In this document: one piece after another, positions 16,683 to 25,842 of the stretch
Numbering within the stretch: the stretch's first letter is position 1
How the letters are laid out: each line of letters opens with the position of its first letter
DNA from: Aerococcus sp. HMSC062A02
GTDB taxonomy: Bacteria; Bacillota; Bacilli; Lactobacillales; Aerococcaceae
Direction: 5' to 3'
Assembly: GCF_001809535.1 (NCBI RefSeq)
Contig: NZ_KV797910.1
Span: 146,560 to 210,559, forward strand
Length of the DNA stretch: 64,000 nt
The notes under the pieces: generated by a model
What the model was told of the DNA's origin: nothing
Seen by the model: only the letters and a program-made list of their open reading frames with translations
The model's database searches: none
Translations under genes and position numbers: made by a program

Positions 16683-19600
16683 GTGAGTAAAATCGGATTT
16701 CAAGAGGACTATATCAATAAGATTGGTACAGCAGCACAGAAGGTGGCCAAGAATATTTATCCTTCTGTAACCATTGCCCAGGCCATCTTAGAGAGTGACT
16801 GGGGGCGGTCTAGTCTTGCTCGACAGTATAACAACCACTTCGGCATTAAGGGGAGTTATAACGGAAAAACGGTTCGTTTAGGGACATCAGAATCAAATGG
16901 TCAGTACTACTACAATACAGTCGCTGGCTTTAGAAGCTACCCGAATACAGAGAGTAGCGTCATTGACCATGAGAACTTGTTCACCTCGAGTACATGGCTT
17001 AAGAATCACTATCGTCATGTATTGAGCGCTAATAGTCCTGAAGCTCAATGTCGGGCCTTACAAGGGACTTATGCCACCGATCACCGCTATGCCAGTAAAT
17101 TGATTAATATCATTAACACTTACAATCTGAAACGATTCGATAAAAAGACGAACTCATCGAGTCAGTCGACTGCTCCAAAAGCCGAAACCACTAGTCAAAC
17201 GGACACCAAGAAAAAATTAGTTATTGATAATGAAGCGCCAAAACAGTATGTCGGTATCAAAGATATCGTCTACGATGATGGGCGCTTTTTTACTAAGAAA
17301 GGTGAGAGCCGTATTTATGACCGAGAAGGCCACGAAAGATGGCGGCGGCTAAAACCGACCGCTGGCGGCTATATTATGGATTACCTCAATACGGATGACG
17401 ATGACCCAGAGAAGCTATTTCAGAAGGGATTGAATTACCTTAAGAAGTATAGCAATCCGTCCTTAGTTTTCACGATTAAAGTGAGCAAAATTAAGGATGG
17501 CCTGGAGAAAGGCGACTGGATTCGGATTGTTGATCACGATTTCTCCCCGGCTCTTTATATCAAGGCTAGGGTTCTTGAAATTGCTGAATCCGAAACCAAT
17601 GAATCGCTTAATGAGATTAAGATTGGGAACTATGAAGTTCTTGAATCTAAAATTGATCCGGAGATCATTGCTCTGCAAAAAGAACTTAAAACCATTCGTC
17701 AAACTTGGACTGAAATGAATCCAGCCATGCTCTCTATTGAGTCGAGTGCTGGCACCTCCTTTATCAATAACAAAGCAGATACCGTGCTACGGGCCAAGAT
17801 TCGCAAGGGAAGCCTAGATGTTACGGATAACTATCTGAATGATAATTTTGAATGGCGTCGCTATGATGAAAACGGCATTGAAGATCCTTCCTGGTTTATG
17901 ACCGGACCAGCAATTGGTGTGAATGCTTTCGATATTGAAAACCGGTCGACCTTTGAAGTCACTTGGGGTGGAGAGACTGCTCAAATCACCTTGTCTAATG
18001 TGAAGTCCTTTGTCGCCAGCCAGCTCGAGCCTGATGATCCTGCGCCAGGTCAACAATGGCTAAAGATGAATGATAACGGTACAATTGAAAAGTTAACTTT
18101 CATGCCAGATACCAATTCTTGGGAAGCAATTCCTTATGAAAACCGAATTACTTCTTCAAACGGAACGATTTTTAAAGACAACATTGTCGATACAGAATTA
18201 CAGTCAACTATTATGCAAAATGGTGTCGACCGAACAAGAGAGTTTGACCGTTTTGACTGGATCCGCCAGGGTGGCCAGGAAGATGCCGCTTGGAATAGGG
18301 TTCATGAAAACAAAGGGCCAAAAATTTCAATATCCACTGCGGATATCTATAACGAAGCCAAGTTTTACTGTATAGCTTATAATACGCAAACCAAAGAATC
18401 AGGAGTCATCTCCGATACTTTGACGATTAAAAACTTTATCATGGCACGTTATGAGCAAGCAGAAGAGCCTAAAGACGCACCCGAAGGAGCACTCTGGACG
18501 AACACAAAGACTAATGAACTACAAATTAAAAAGAATGGCGAATTCATTCCGGTTATTACGCAAATCGAATTAGAAAAAGCAATCGAAGAGATCGAACTAA
18601 AGCCAGGTCCTCCTGGTCAAGATGGGGAGGATGGTGCCCCTGGTAAAGACGGTCGAGATGGACAGGACGGTAAACCGGCCTATGCTCACTGGGCCTATGC
18701 CAACAGTGCGGATGGGAGAGAAGGGTTTACGCGGAAGGCTTTGCCTGGCAGAAAGTATATCGGCGTATATTCTGACCATATTAAAGAAGACAGTAATGAC
18801 CCCAGTAAGTATGAATGGTCCTTATACACGGGTAAAGATGGCGAGGATGGGCTCCCTGGTCCTAAAGGAGATGATGGGGAGTCCAGCTATATCCATACCG
18901 CCTGGGCAAATTCAGCCGATGGAAGACAAGGCTTCAGCACGAGTGATGCCAGTGGTCGGTCTTATATGGGGACTGCGATTACCAATAACAAAAGTGACCC
19001 AATCGATCCCTCTGCTTATATTTGGCAGCGTACACAAGGTATCAAAGGGGAGAAGGGTGATCAAGGGCCTAAAGGGATTCCTGGTGATAAGTCATGGACT
19101 TGGATTAAGTTTTCTGATGGTCCTAATGGCGAAGGGATGTCAGATAGTCCTGTTGGTAAAACTTATATTGGGATCTCTGAAAATAATAGCTCTGAACGAA
19201 AATCGAATAATCCTAAAGATTACTACTGGTTTAGGGCAAAAGGTGAAAAGGGTGTTCCCGGTGAATCTGGATGGACCTGGATTAAGTATGCAGATGATCC
19301 AAACGGCAATGGGATGAGCGACGACCCAACAAACAAGAAATACATTGGCTATGCTTACAATAAGTCAACGCCTTCTAAATCAACTGATAAGGACGATTAC
19401 TATTGGAGCTTGATTCCTGAAGAGATGGAGAATCAGATTAATAGCAAGGCTAGCGAAATTTCTCTGGCAGAGGCCCAGGAACGTATCTCCGGTGTATCCG
19501 CTATTGTTGAGCAGCTTCCGTCCGGAGAGGAGCTTTATAGCCTCCAAAATCGGTTCACTCAAGCAGAAGTTCAGTTGAAACACCTCGAGAATGCGAGAGA

Positions 19601-19931
19601 ATCTGACAAAGCAGATTTGGAACATCGGCTGAAGGTCATTGAGGCCAATGTCGGAGCTGGTCAATTATTCATTGAAGCTATCAAAACGAATCTCTCATTC
19701 GCTGAAGAAGGACTACAGCTCGGACGTAAAGACAATCCGTTGAAAGTTAATATTGACAACGAAAAAATAAGCTTTCTTGATTCAGGTAAAGAGGTAGCTT
19801 TTATTAGTGGCCAGATGCTATGGATTCTATCTGGGGTTTTCATCAACAGCTTAGCTTTCGGTAATCACAAGGCTTATGCAGCTTATGGCAGCACGAAAAT
19901 TACAATATTTGATTTGGTAGGTGGTAGTTAA
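16683..19931 (+). CDS. tail tip protein: glucosaminidase, Tal hub C-terminal half, collagen-like repeats
   Basis: 1082 residues, same frame as the preceding gene and separated from it by one TAG. GGAGA lies about 5 bases before GTG 16683, so independent initiation is possible. Residues 1-150 are a LytG/FlgJ-like glucosaminidase (IAQAILESDWGRSSLA, catalytic E37). About 185-330 completes the Tal hub domain (DWIRIVDHDFSPALYIKAR). About 640-920 holds four units of roughly 75 residues (AYANSADGREGF, AWANSADGRQGF, KFSDGPNGEGMS, KYADDPNGNGMS) separated by Gly-X-Y collagen-like linkers. The C-terminus is coiled coil followed by a beta end. It probably forms the trimeric tail fibre. Confidence 0.85.
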   Translation: MSKIGFQEDYINKIGTAAQKVAKNIYPSVTIAQAILESDWGRSSLARQYNNHFGIKGSYNGKTVRLGTSESNGQYYYNTVAGFRSYPNTESSVIDHENLFTSSTWLKNHYRHVLSANSPEAQCRALQGTYATDHRYASKLINIINTYNLKRFDKKTNSSSQSTAPKAETTSQTDTKKKLVIDNEAPKQYVGIKDIVYDDGRFFTKKGESRIYDREGHERWRRLKPTAGGYIMDYLNTDDDDPEKLFQKGLNYLKKYSNPSLVFTIKVSKIKDGLEKGDWIRIVDHDFSPALYIKARVLEIAESETNESLNEIKIGNYEVLESKIDPEIIALQKELKTIRQTWTEMNPAMLSIESSAGTSFINNKADTVLRAKIRKGSLDVTDNYLNDNFEWRRYDENGIEDPSWFMTGPAIGVNAFDIENRSTFEVTWGGETAQITLSNVKSFVASQLEPDDPAPGQQWLKMNDNGTIEKLTFMPDTNSWEAIPYENRITSSNGTIFKDNIVDTELQSTIMQNGVDRTREFDRFDWIRQGGQEDAAWNRVHENKGPKISISTADIYNEAKFYCIAYNTQTKESGVISDTLTIKNFIMARYEQAEEPKDAPEGALWTNTKTNELQIKKNGEFIPVITQIELEKAIEEIELKPGPPGQDGEDGAPGKDGRDGQDGKPAYAHWAYANSADGREGFTRKALPGRKYIGVYSDHIKEDSNDPSKYEWSLYTGKDGEDGLPGPKGDDGESSYIHTAWANSADGRQGFSTSDASGRSYMGTAITNNKSDPIDPSAYIWQRTQGIKGEKGDQGPKGIPGDKSWTWIKFSDGPNGEGMSDSPVGKTYIGISENNSSERKSNNPKDYYWFRAKGEKGVPGESGWTWIKYADDPNGNGMSDDPTNKKYIGYAYNKSTPSKSTDKDDYYWSLIPEEMENQINSKASEISLAEAQERISGVSAIVEQLPSGEELYSLQNRFTQAEVQLKHLENARESDKADLEHRLKVIEANVGAGQLFIEAIKTNLSFAEEGLQLGRKDNPLKVNIDNEKISFLDSGKEVAFISGQMLWILSGVFINSLAFGNHKAYAAYGSTKITIFDLVGGS

Positions 19932-21916
19932 TGCCAAGAATTGTTGGAAATAAATCAGGGACACTTCCCTATATCGTGATCGATTGGAATACAGCCAGAC
20001 AAGATAATAGTAATAACCGTACTTTGATTGATGTCAATGTGATCTTAAAAGTGGACTATGGACCCATTTCCTATACAGCCAACGCTAACGGTAGTATTAC
20101 AGTTGGCGATTCTGTTATTGCCTTTACAGCTAATGGACAGGCTGTTAATCGAACAGGTGAATATTCACTAGCTAAACGGTCGGTATGGGTGAACCATAAT
20201 AGCGATGGAACGGCTAGTGTCCAGTTGTCTGCTAAGTATAATTTAGCTATCTACTGGGGCGGCCGCTTGCGCGTAGAAAATTTAACAGCAGGTCAGAGAA
20301 TTAACCTTGCACGTTTATCCACTTATGATACTTTCCGAGTGGAGACTAACTCCGGAAGCCAACCAGATCATGTTCAGTTTGGTGAGTATGTCACTTTTAG
20401 AATCAATCGGAACACCTCATCTTTTACTAATAGCTATGGTTATGATTTTATGGGGAAGGCTTATTTTGTTGGAAATAACGTCAAACAGAATAGCCAAACA
20501 CACCAAATCCCATTACATCTAATGAATCAGATGATTACCACTGACCAGGCTAGTATTAAATTTTGGTGTAATACTTTCGATGAATCTGGAAAATTACTAG
20601 GTACGGATGCGCATTGGGCAGCGATTACAGTGCCAGATCATATCAAGCCAACTATAACTAATGTCTCCATTACGGAAGAGTCTGAACGCAAATATCGGAT
20701 TACTGTATCTGCTGCAGGTTCATATGGCTCAACAATTAGTCGTGTTACACAAACAGAAAGTGGCGGCAACACAGTTAACGGTGCTGATGTTGTCTGGAAT
20801 ATTACTGGGGATTCAGGCACTTATAGCTGGACGATTGTTGCTATCGATAGTCGAGGGAGACAATCTGACCCCTACCAAGCTTCGAAGGAGATTACGCTTG
20901 TCCCACCTCCAACCATCAAAACTTTTACGCCTCATCGGTCCGGAACTACTGTGACTGCAGAAGTCGAGGTTTCCGGTGGTGGAAGTATTCAAGTTACAGT
21001 TCAACGGAAAGAACGAGCTGAAACGCAATGGGTTACAGTCTACGATTACAGTTATAACGAAGCCTTCCAAGGTAAACTTAAATTAGGGACGAATTATAAT
21101 GAAACAACATCGTATGATTTGACGCTGACTGTTACAGATAGTCGAGGCAGAAAAGCTGTTGCAAGAAGTGACGTTTCGACTGCAGGAGCAGTGTTATCTC
21201 TTGGATCTAGAGGAATTGGAGTCGGGAAGGTTGTAGAGCATGATCGCGTTCTGGATGTTAAAGGAGATTCCTATTTTGAAGGCAAAATCATCCAGAATGG
21301 CAAGGAGCTAATTATCCCTGAAATCAAGGATAAGAAAGCCGAAAAACTTTCCGCAGGCGCTGACTTGAATAAAATAGTCGAAGATGGATTTTATTACAGT
21401 GATGTAGGGGAAGCTAACGATAAACGTCAAAATGCCCCCTCCGGAGCAGCTTTTTTGTTAAGAGTTGTCCGGACAAACTTAGCTCTCTACCAAACTTATT
21501 ATGATTACGCTGGTAATGTTTATAATCGTGCAGGGATGCCAAGCGCTCCTGGCACATGGAAATTAACTAAGTCTATCGGGTATAAAGTTGAGAATAACGG
21601 AGAGCACATCGGTGATTATATTGACCTCCCGAGTGGCCATCGCATCGTCTGGAGAACATTCACCTATGATAGGGATGCCATTAAAAGAAATGATCCTTGG
21701 AAATTTTCGGATACAAAACTCGCTATGCCTGCTTTGCTAAAAGGGACTGTTTTTGGTGGCTTGTCAACCTCTAACTCTTCGTACGCCGATAGCTCTGATG
21801 CAGCTAAACTAAGACTTCATGTTTATATTGACCAGTGGCGGATTAACTATGACGAAAACCCAATAGGAAATGGCAATTTAACGGTTGTACTGTGGGCATT
21901 TGGGGAGGCAGGATAA
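19931..21916 (+). CDS. phage tail protein, DUF859 type
   Basis: 661 residues; its ATG overlaps the previous stop (TAATG). The N-terminal region (RTLIDVNVILKVDYGPISYTA, VNHNSDGTASVQLSAKYNLA) matches the DUF859 family of siphophage minor structural proteins. Middle segments are Ig-like (SITEESERKYRITVSAAGSYG, VVWNITGDSGTYSWTIVAID). The last 200 residues contain a fibre-tip region with GTWKLTKSIGYKVENNG and a beta-rich end. It is likely a baseplate or adhesin component. Confidence 0.82.
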   Translation: MPRIVGNKSGTLPYIVIDWNTARQDNSNNRTLIDVNVILKVDYGPISYTANANGSITVGDSVIAFTANGQAVNRTGEYSLAKRSVWVNHNSDGTASVQLSAKYNLAIYWGGRLRVENLTAGQRINLARLSTYDTFRVETNSGSQPDHVQFGEYVTFRINRNTSSFTNSYGYDFMGKAYFVGNNVKQNSQTHQIPLHLMNQMITTDQASIKFWCNTFDESGKLLGTDAHWAAITVPDHIKPTITNVSITEESERKYRITVSAAGSYGSTISRVTQTESGGNTVNGADVVWNITGDSGTYSWTIVAIDSRGRQSDPYQASKEITLVPPPTIKTFTPHRSGTTVTAEVEVSGGGSIQVTVQRKERAETQWVTVYDYSYNEAFQGKLKLGTNYNETTSYDLTLTVTDSRGRKAVARSDVSTAGAVLSLGSRGIGVGKVVEHDRVLDVKGDSYFEGKIIQNGKELIIPEIKDKKAEKLSAGADLNKIVEDGFYYSDVGEANDKRQNAPSGAAFLLRVVRTNLALYQTYYDYAGNVYNRAGMPSAPGTWKLTKSIGYKVENNGEHIGDYIDLPSGHRIVWRTFTYDRDAIKRNDPWKFSDTKLAMPALLKGTVFGGLSTSNSSYADSSDAAKLRLHVYIDQWRINYDENPIGNGNLTVVLWAFGEAG

Positions 21917-21919
21917 GTG

Positions 21920-22333
21920 ATGAACCTTATTTTTACTTTACAGGTATCTAATGAGAGAAGCATTAAGTATAGAATTTGTGATAATTTAGTCGAAGCAACT
22001 TGGGATGATAACCAGTTGCTTTTTGATTTGAATGATATTGAAGAAGGTAAGCAATACACTGCTCCATATCCAGTAGTCAATGTATTTGATAATAGTATTG
22101 AATTCATCGACTATATTCGATCAAGTGATGATACTGGTCAAGAAATCGAGAGAGTTGATGACCCTTCTGAATTATCCGGAGAAAAAGCTATTTTTGAAGA
22201 AGTGCCTAATATTCCAAGAGACGATAATAAGTTATTGTTAACTGAAATTAGGCAGGAGAATAAAGAACTTAAAGATCAACTGACTAAAAACAATGAGCTG
22301 CTAAAAGCAATTTTAAGCCAACTAAAAGGGTAA
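21920..22333 (+). CDS. tail-region protein with C-terminal coiled coil, unknown function
   Basis: About 137 residues. ATG 21920 lies right after the DUF859 stop; a GTG at 21917 is also in frame. The first 100 residues are acidic and mixed. The end (LLLTEIRQENKELKDQLTKNNELL) is a short coiled coil. No family recognised. Genes of this size with a short C-terminal coiled coil often follow tail fibre genes in Firmicutes prophages. Confidence 0.7.
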   Translation: MNLIFTLQVSNERSIKYRICDNLVEATWDDNQLLFDLNDIEEGKQYTAPYPVVNVFDNSIEFIDYIRSSDDTGQEIERVDDPSELSGEKAIFEEVPNIPRDDNKLLLTEIRQENKELKDQLTKNNELLKAILSQLKG

Positions 22334-22345
22334 GGAGGGAGTCCA

Positions 22346-22708
22346 ATGAAGCGTTACTTAAATTCTTTAACATCAATTACAACTTTATTCATTTTCGGTT
22401 TAACACTTGTGCTAGAAAAGAATCCCTATGTCAGAATTTTAGATCCTCCCTCTCGATACTTTTTAATTGCAGCATGTCTCGTTTTACCGTTACTTGCATT
22501 ACTGACCATTATCTTTAAGCGACAAAATTATTTAGGCTATCTTATGGCGCTTACTTCCGGCCTCTGGGCTGGGATTGGTGGTCTTTACTTTGGTCACTAT
22601 GTTACGCATCCCCATTCGAATAGTTCTTGGTTGATGGCTTTTGCAATAGCGATATTTACATTGATATCAATCAGACGGGGGGATTGGCGTGAACATAAAC
22701 ATCGATAG
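22346..22708 (+). CDS. small multi-pass membrane protein in the tail/lysis region
   Basis: 120 residues, GTAAGGAGGGAG upstream. Four hydrophobic segments are visible (TTLFIFGLTLVL; YFLIAACLVLPLLALLTIIF; YLMALTSGLWAGIGGLYFG; WLMAFAIAIFTLISI), followed by a basic tail. No family recognised. The gene overlaps the next by about 20 bases. It might be an accessory holin-like protein or a superinfection membrane protein; sequence alone does not decide. Confidence 0.65.
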   Translation: MKRYLNSLTSITTLFIFGLTLVLEKNPYVRILDPPSRYFLIAACLVLPLLALLTIIFKRQNYLGYLMALTSGLWAGIGGLYFGHYVTHPHSNSSWLMAFAIAIFTLISIRRGDWREHKHR

Positions 22709-22988
22709 CATACTTGCCTTAATTACTGGAGCAGTAACAGCTTATGGAGTATACGAAAAAAACAAATCTGATACACGGAATCAAACATTAGAAGAACAAG
22801 AAAAAATTCTTTCTGAGTATAAGGCGCTGTATCAAGAAGCTAAAGAGCAAATAGATGAGCTCGAGCAAGAAAATGATGAGATGAAGGAAAAAGTCAATCA
22901 GGCTTTAGAAGAAATCCAAAAGCTTCGAGAAATTATCCAGCAGATGGAAACCAATATTGAAAGGGAGGAGGAGACCAATGGCGAATAA
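22689..22988 (+). CDS. membrane-anchored coiled-coil protein, unknown function
   Basis: 99 residues from GTG 22689, behind a GGGGGGA stretch. One N-terminal hydrophobic segment ([15 protein letters not shown]) is followed by about 70 residues of uninterrupted Glu/Lys-rich coiled coil. The layout is like small bitopic phage proteins such as spanin-like or baseplate-associated coiled coils. It overlaps the BppU-like start by 11 bases. Confidence 0.65.
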   Translation: MNINIDSILALITGAVTAYGVYEKNKSDTRNQTLEEQEKILSEYKALYQEAKEQIDELEQENDEMKEKVNQALEEIQKLREIIQQMETNIEREEETNGE

Positions 22989-23919
22989 TTTTCTACTTAT
23001 GCGAAACACTTTGAATAATGATGACCGCGATATTGGTGTCTTGGAATTATCCAACCAAAACCGAGGCGGCATCATTAAACAAGGAGATACCACTCCTTTA
23101 AAGTACCAGGTGCTAGACCATGACGCTGACGATGATATCGACTTGTCTGGCCAAGTAGGGAAGGCTTATATCATTACTCGGGGAGAAATTGAAAAAACGG
23201 TTTACTCGACTAAAGCAACGATTGGAGAACATAACATTGCAACATTCCGAATTCTTGAAGTGCTTCCTGTCGGCGAATATCGTATTGAGATTGAGCTACA
23301 GCCGGATGGTGTAGGGTCACGAATCTTCCCATCGGATAAAAATGATGTGGATGCTTATCTACGCATTGATCCTTCAGCGTTAGGTTTATCGATTGATATC
23401 AATCCAGATAGCTATAAGCCTCATGTTATTCAGGAGTCAATTAATGCTTTAATTCAAGCTAACCTGAATAAAATCAAAGGTGAGAAGGGCGAAAAAGGAG
23501 ACCCCGGCCCACGCGGGCCCCAGGGACCAAAAGGGGATACAGGTAGCCAGGGCCCTCAAGGAGCTACCGGTCCGCAAGGTCCAAGAGGGGCACAAGGCCC
23601 TCAAGGCGTTCAGGGACCGACTGGGCCTAGAGGGGATACGCCGACAATCAATAGTCGGGGGACCTGGCAGATTGGGGCGGTGGATACTGGGATACGTGCT
23701 CTCCGGATGGTGGAGAAGACGATCGGCGATGGCCGGTCAACGACAATCACTGTCCAGCATGGTCTGGGCGTTCAGCGACCACATACCGAAGTCTTTTCTA
23801 CGATTGATCCCTGGGACAAGGTAGAGGTGACTATGTACTTTAAGAATACTAATGCAGTGGTCTTAGAATTTGCGGAGCCACCCAAGCAAGGTGAGTTCAT
23901 TGTTTCGTTTATTGGATAG
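22978..23919 (+). CDS. BppU-like baseplate upper protein with collagen-like stalk
   Basis: 313 residues from ATG 22978, preceded by GGGAGGAGGAG. Residues 1-140 match the N-terminal domain of BppU-type baseplate proteins ([30 protein letters not shown]). About 165-222 is an uninterrupted collagen-like Gly-X-Y stalk ([20 protein letters not shown] and onward). The C-terminal 90 residues are a beta-rich head ([21 protein letters not shown]). In lactococcal phages BppU connects the tail core to receptor-binding tips; here the phase-variable tip genes follow directly. Confidence 0.85.
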   Translation: MANNFLLMRNTLNNDDRDIGVLELSNQNRGGIIKQGDTTPLKYQVLDHDADDDIDLSGQVGKAYIITRGEIEKTVYSTKATIGEHNIATFRILEVLPVGEYRIEIELQPDGVGSRIFPSDKNDVDAYLRIDPSALGLSIDINPDSYKPHVIQESINALIQANLNKIKGEKGEKGDPGPRGPQGPKGDTGSQGPQGATGPQGPRGAQGPQGVQGPTGPRGDTPTINSRGTWQIGAVDTGIRALRMVEKTIGDGRSTTITVQHGLGVQRPHTEVFSTIDPWDKVEVTMYFKNTNAVVLEFAEPPKQGEFIVSFIG

Positions 23920-23930
23920 GGGGTGGAGAG

Positions 23931-24230
23931 ATGACGAGACTTCTAAGTGCAGCTGAAAAAGAAAAGGATATTGTGCCTAAGAAATACGTTGATAAGATAC
24001 AACCTTTTTTAGGTAATTTAGATGAGTGCAAAGAGAGTGGCTATTATCACATCGGCTCACAGTATAGTCCTGCTAATAAGTGGTCTTTTATGTATGTTGT
24101 AAATATAGATGGTTATGTGGAACAAAGACTAACAAATCGAGATGGTATACCAAAAATATATTTAAGATATTTCCACGCGATTAATAAAACATGGACAGCT
24201 TGGACAGTTTTTGAAGGAAAGCAAATCTGA
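23931..24230 (+). CDS. tail-tip protein with docking peptide and pyocin-knob-like domain
   Basis: 99 residues, GGGGTGGAGAG upstream. The first 22 residues (MTRLLSAAEKEKDIVPKKYV) share the pattern M-x-R-x-L-S-x-A/I-x4-D-V/I with the four phase-variable genes behind it and resemble the KDVVTKKYVD-type motif at the head of many phage tail fibre segments. The rest (GYYHIGSQYSPANKWSFMYV, INKTWTAWTVF) resembles the pyocin knob domain. It has no G tract and so is always in frame. It is likely the constitutive member of the tip family. Confidence 0.78.
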   Translation: MTRLLSAAEKEKDIVPKKYVDKIQPFLGNLDECKESGYYHIGSQYSPANKWSFMYVVNIDGYVEQRLTNRDGIPKIYLRYFHAINKTWTAWTVFEGKQI

Positions 24231-24241
24231 GGAGGAAAATT

Positions 24242-24826
24242 ATGGCAAGAAACCTATCTCCAATCAAAAACGAAAATGATGTTATCACTCAAAACTACGC
24301 TAAAGACAACTTAGTTATTTTAGAGTCTAAAAAGTTCGGGGGGGGCGAAAGCATTGATATAGAAATGATTTTGGGAGGTAATCTCTTAAATGGAACCCTA
24401 GATTTTAGCGGTGATCGATGGGTAAACTTATTTCAATGGGTCGAGGAAAAAGAGACATACAGAGGACTTAAAGTGATGAGTAGGGATAAGGCTTGGTTTG
24501 GCTTATATCAACCCTACAGTGTGGCTGAAGGAGAGACTTATACCTTTAGCTTTTATGCAAAGATAGACAATCCGGAAAGCGTACAAGTCGACCTTTACTT
24601 AGATGGTGGGGATAATTCTATCAATCCATACTTTGAGCGGATAGCGGTCGATACACACTTTAAGCGCTTTGGGGTAACTTTTACAGCAAAAGCCGACACA
24701 CTCTCCAAGTGTCGACTGGAGAAGAAGGGGAATACTGGTGGAAAGTTATATGTGGCAGGGTATCGCTTAGATGAAGGGGATGCAAAGATGCCATATTTCC
24801 TCAATTGGAGTGATTTAGTAAAGTAG
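24242..24826 (+). CDS. phase-variable tail-tip protein 1, G8 tract, in frame (ON)
   Basis: 194 residues, GAGGAGG upstream. The common N-terminal peptide (MARNLSPIKNENDVITQNYA) leads to SKKF and then three glycines encoded by a pure tract of eight G (24338-24345) plus C. With eight G the frame continues into a beta-rich domain of about 150 residues (GLYQPYSVAEGETYTFSFYA, FKRFGVTFTA, GGKLYVAGYRL) resembling carbohydrate-binding modules of phage fibres. Adding or losing a G count that is not a multiple of three would truncate it. It is the only one of the four tract-bearing genes that is intact in this sequence. Confidence 0.85.
   Translation: MARNLSPIKNENDVITQNYAKDNLVILESKKFGGGESIDIEMILGGNLLNGTLDFSGDRWVNLFQWVEEKETYRGLKVMSRDKAWFGLYQPYSVAEGETYTFSFYAKIDNPESVQVDLYLDGGDNSINPYFERIAVDTHFKRFGVTFTAKADTLSKCRLEKKGNTGGKLYVAGYRLDEGDAKMPYFLNWSDLVK
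24338..24345 (+). repeat. G8 homopolymer tract, phase-variable gene 1 (ON)
   Basis: Eight consecutive G inside codons ggg ggg ggc, about residue 33 of tip gene 1. Homopolymeric G tracts of this length are known slippage hot spots in bacterial contingency genes. Confidence 0.9.
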
Positions 24827-24840
24827 AAAGGATCATAAAT

Positions 24841-25355
24841 ATGCCGAGAAATTTGTCAAAAATTGAAAATATACAAGATATTCCAAATATTGCATTTTTA
24901 GGGTATATAAAAAATGGGGGGGGAAAATAAATCTCTATCTTCAAAATAGAAACTTAATTATAGATACTCAATCAATTGTAGGGTTCTATAATCAGGCTGA
25001 TAGCGCATTTTATATTAACAAGAGATTGAAAACTACCGACTATTTTATTCCAGTTAAAAGCGGAGAAAACTATACCATGCATGGAGATGCAAAGGAAGCT
25101 TGGAGAATAGCCTGTTTTGACAAAAATAAGAGAATTATAAAGGTTATTTTAGTTGGAGATACTAGAACTTCTGATCCGATATTACCTTTTATTGTGCCTG
25201 CCGGGGTTGATTTTATAAAGGTATCTTATCCTAGTGGAGAACGTATGAAATTTGAGAAAGGCGAAATAGCTACGCCTTGGACACCATCTCCGGAGGATAT
25301 TGAAGCATGGAAAAATTCAATTGAAAAAAGAATTTCAGCTTTAGAAAGGAGTTAA
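24841..25355 (+). CDS. phase-variable tail-tip protein 2, G8 tract, out of frame (OFF)
   Basis: ATG 24841 behind AAAGGATC opens the common N-terminal peptide (MPRNLSKIENIQDIPNIAFL), which runs to a tract of eight G (24916-24923) and stops at TAA 24928-24930 after about 29 residues. One extra G gives a 171-residue protein ending at TAA 25353-25355. The downstream part is open from the tract onward and beta-rich (TTDYFIPVKSGENYTMHGDA, LPFIVPAGVDFIKVSYPSGE), with a short helical end. Its integrity argues that the gene is switched off, not decayed. Confidence 0.82.
24916..24923 (+). repeat. G8 homopolymer tract, phase-variable gene 2 (OFF, needs 9 G)
   Basis: Eight consecutive G. The flank ATAAAAAAT followed by at least eight G is identical to that of gene 3, giving recombination as well as slippage potential. 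Confidence 0.88.
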
Positions 25356-25357
25356 AG

Positions 25358-25829
25358 ATGGTTAGGAACTTATCTAAAATTAAATCGAAAACGGATATTC
25401 CAACAGTTGGTTTTATTACCCAAATAAAAAATGGGGGGGGGCAGATTAGCTACTAATCTTTTTGATTATAGTAAGGCAAAACAGTACGAGCCCTACCATG
25501 ATATGAGCGTGAATAAATTTAAAGAGCTTGAATATAGAGTGAAATTAAAAGATGCGTACTTAACCCTTCAAATGTCGAGTGAAAACTATGGTGGGGAAGG
25601 GGCTTTTCTTGTTTGTGGAATAATAGAGCGTAATGGGGAGCCTTTAGAACTTAGAGATTTTCCCAGGCAGACTATTGATACCCACGGAGGTGGAAAGGGA
25701 TTATTTGTTGAAAGAGGATACTTTGAAGAAAAAGTATATTTAAGGAGAGAGTGGATAGTTCATACTCCCATCAAATCTGAAGTGGGAGATATTATCACTC
25801 TAAAGCATTTTCAACTTTACAAATTGTAG
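25358..25829 (+). CDS. phase-variable tail-tip protein 3, G9 tract, out of frame (OFF)
   Basis: ATG 25358 with AAAGGAG upstream; it starts 2 bases after the stop of gene 2. The common peptide (MVRNLSKIKSKTDIPTVGFI) reaches nine G (25433-25441) and then a TAA at 25454-25456. Loss of one G (or gain of two) gives a 156-residue protein. The C-terminal domain differs from the other copies (RLATNLFDYSKAKQYEPYHD, GGEGAFLVCGIIERNGEPLE). An ATG immediately before the tract is in frame with this domain in the present state, but it has no ribosome-binding site and would lack the docking peptide. Confidence 0.82.
25433..25441 (+). repeat. G9 homopolymer tract, phase-variable gene 3 (OFF, needs 8 or 11 G)
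   Basis: Nine consecutive G directly after AAAAAAT. Confidence 0.88.
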
Positions 25830-25842
25830 GAGGTAAAGACAT

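Noticed and set aside
22675..22682. Run of six G at the end of the membrane-protein gene, considered as another switch
   Set aside because: Six G is within normal background and the frame is intact; it also serves as part of the next ribosome-binding site.
23480..23640. G/C-rich repetitive stretch considered as a DNA-level tandem repeat or CRISPR-like array
   Set aside because: The periodicity is three codons and encodes a collagen-like Gly-X-Y stalk; units are not identical and there are no spacers.
25431..25829. Short frame beginning at the ATG inside the tract of tip gene 3 as a separate gene
   Set aside because: No ribosome-binding site precedes it, and its existence is explained as the out-of-frame remainder of the gene starting at 25358.
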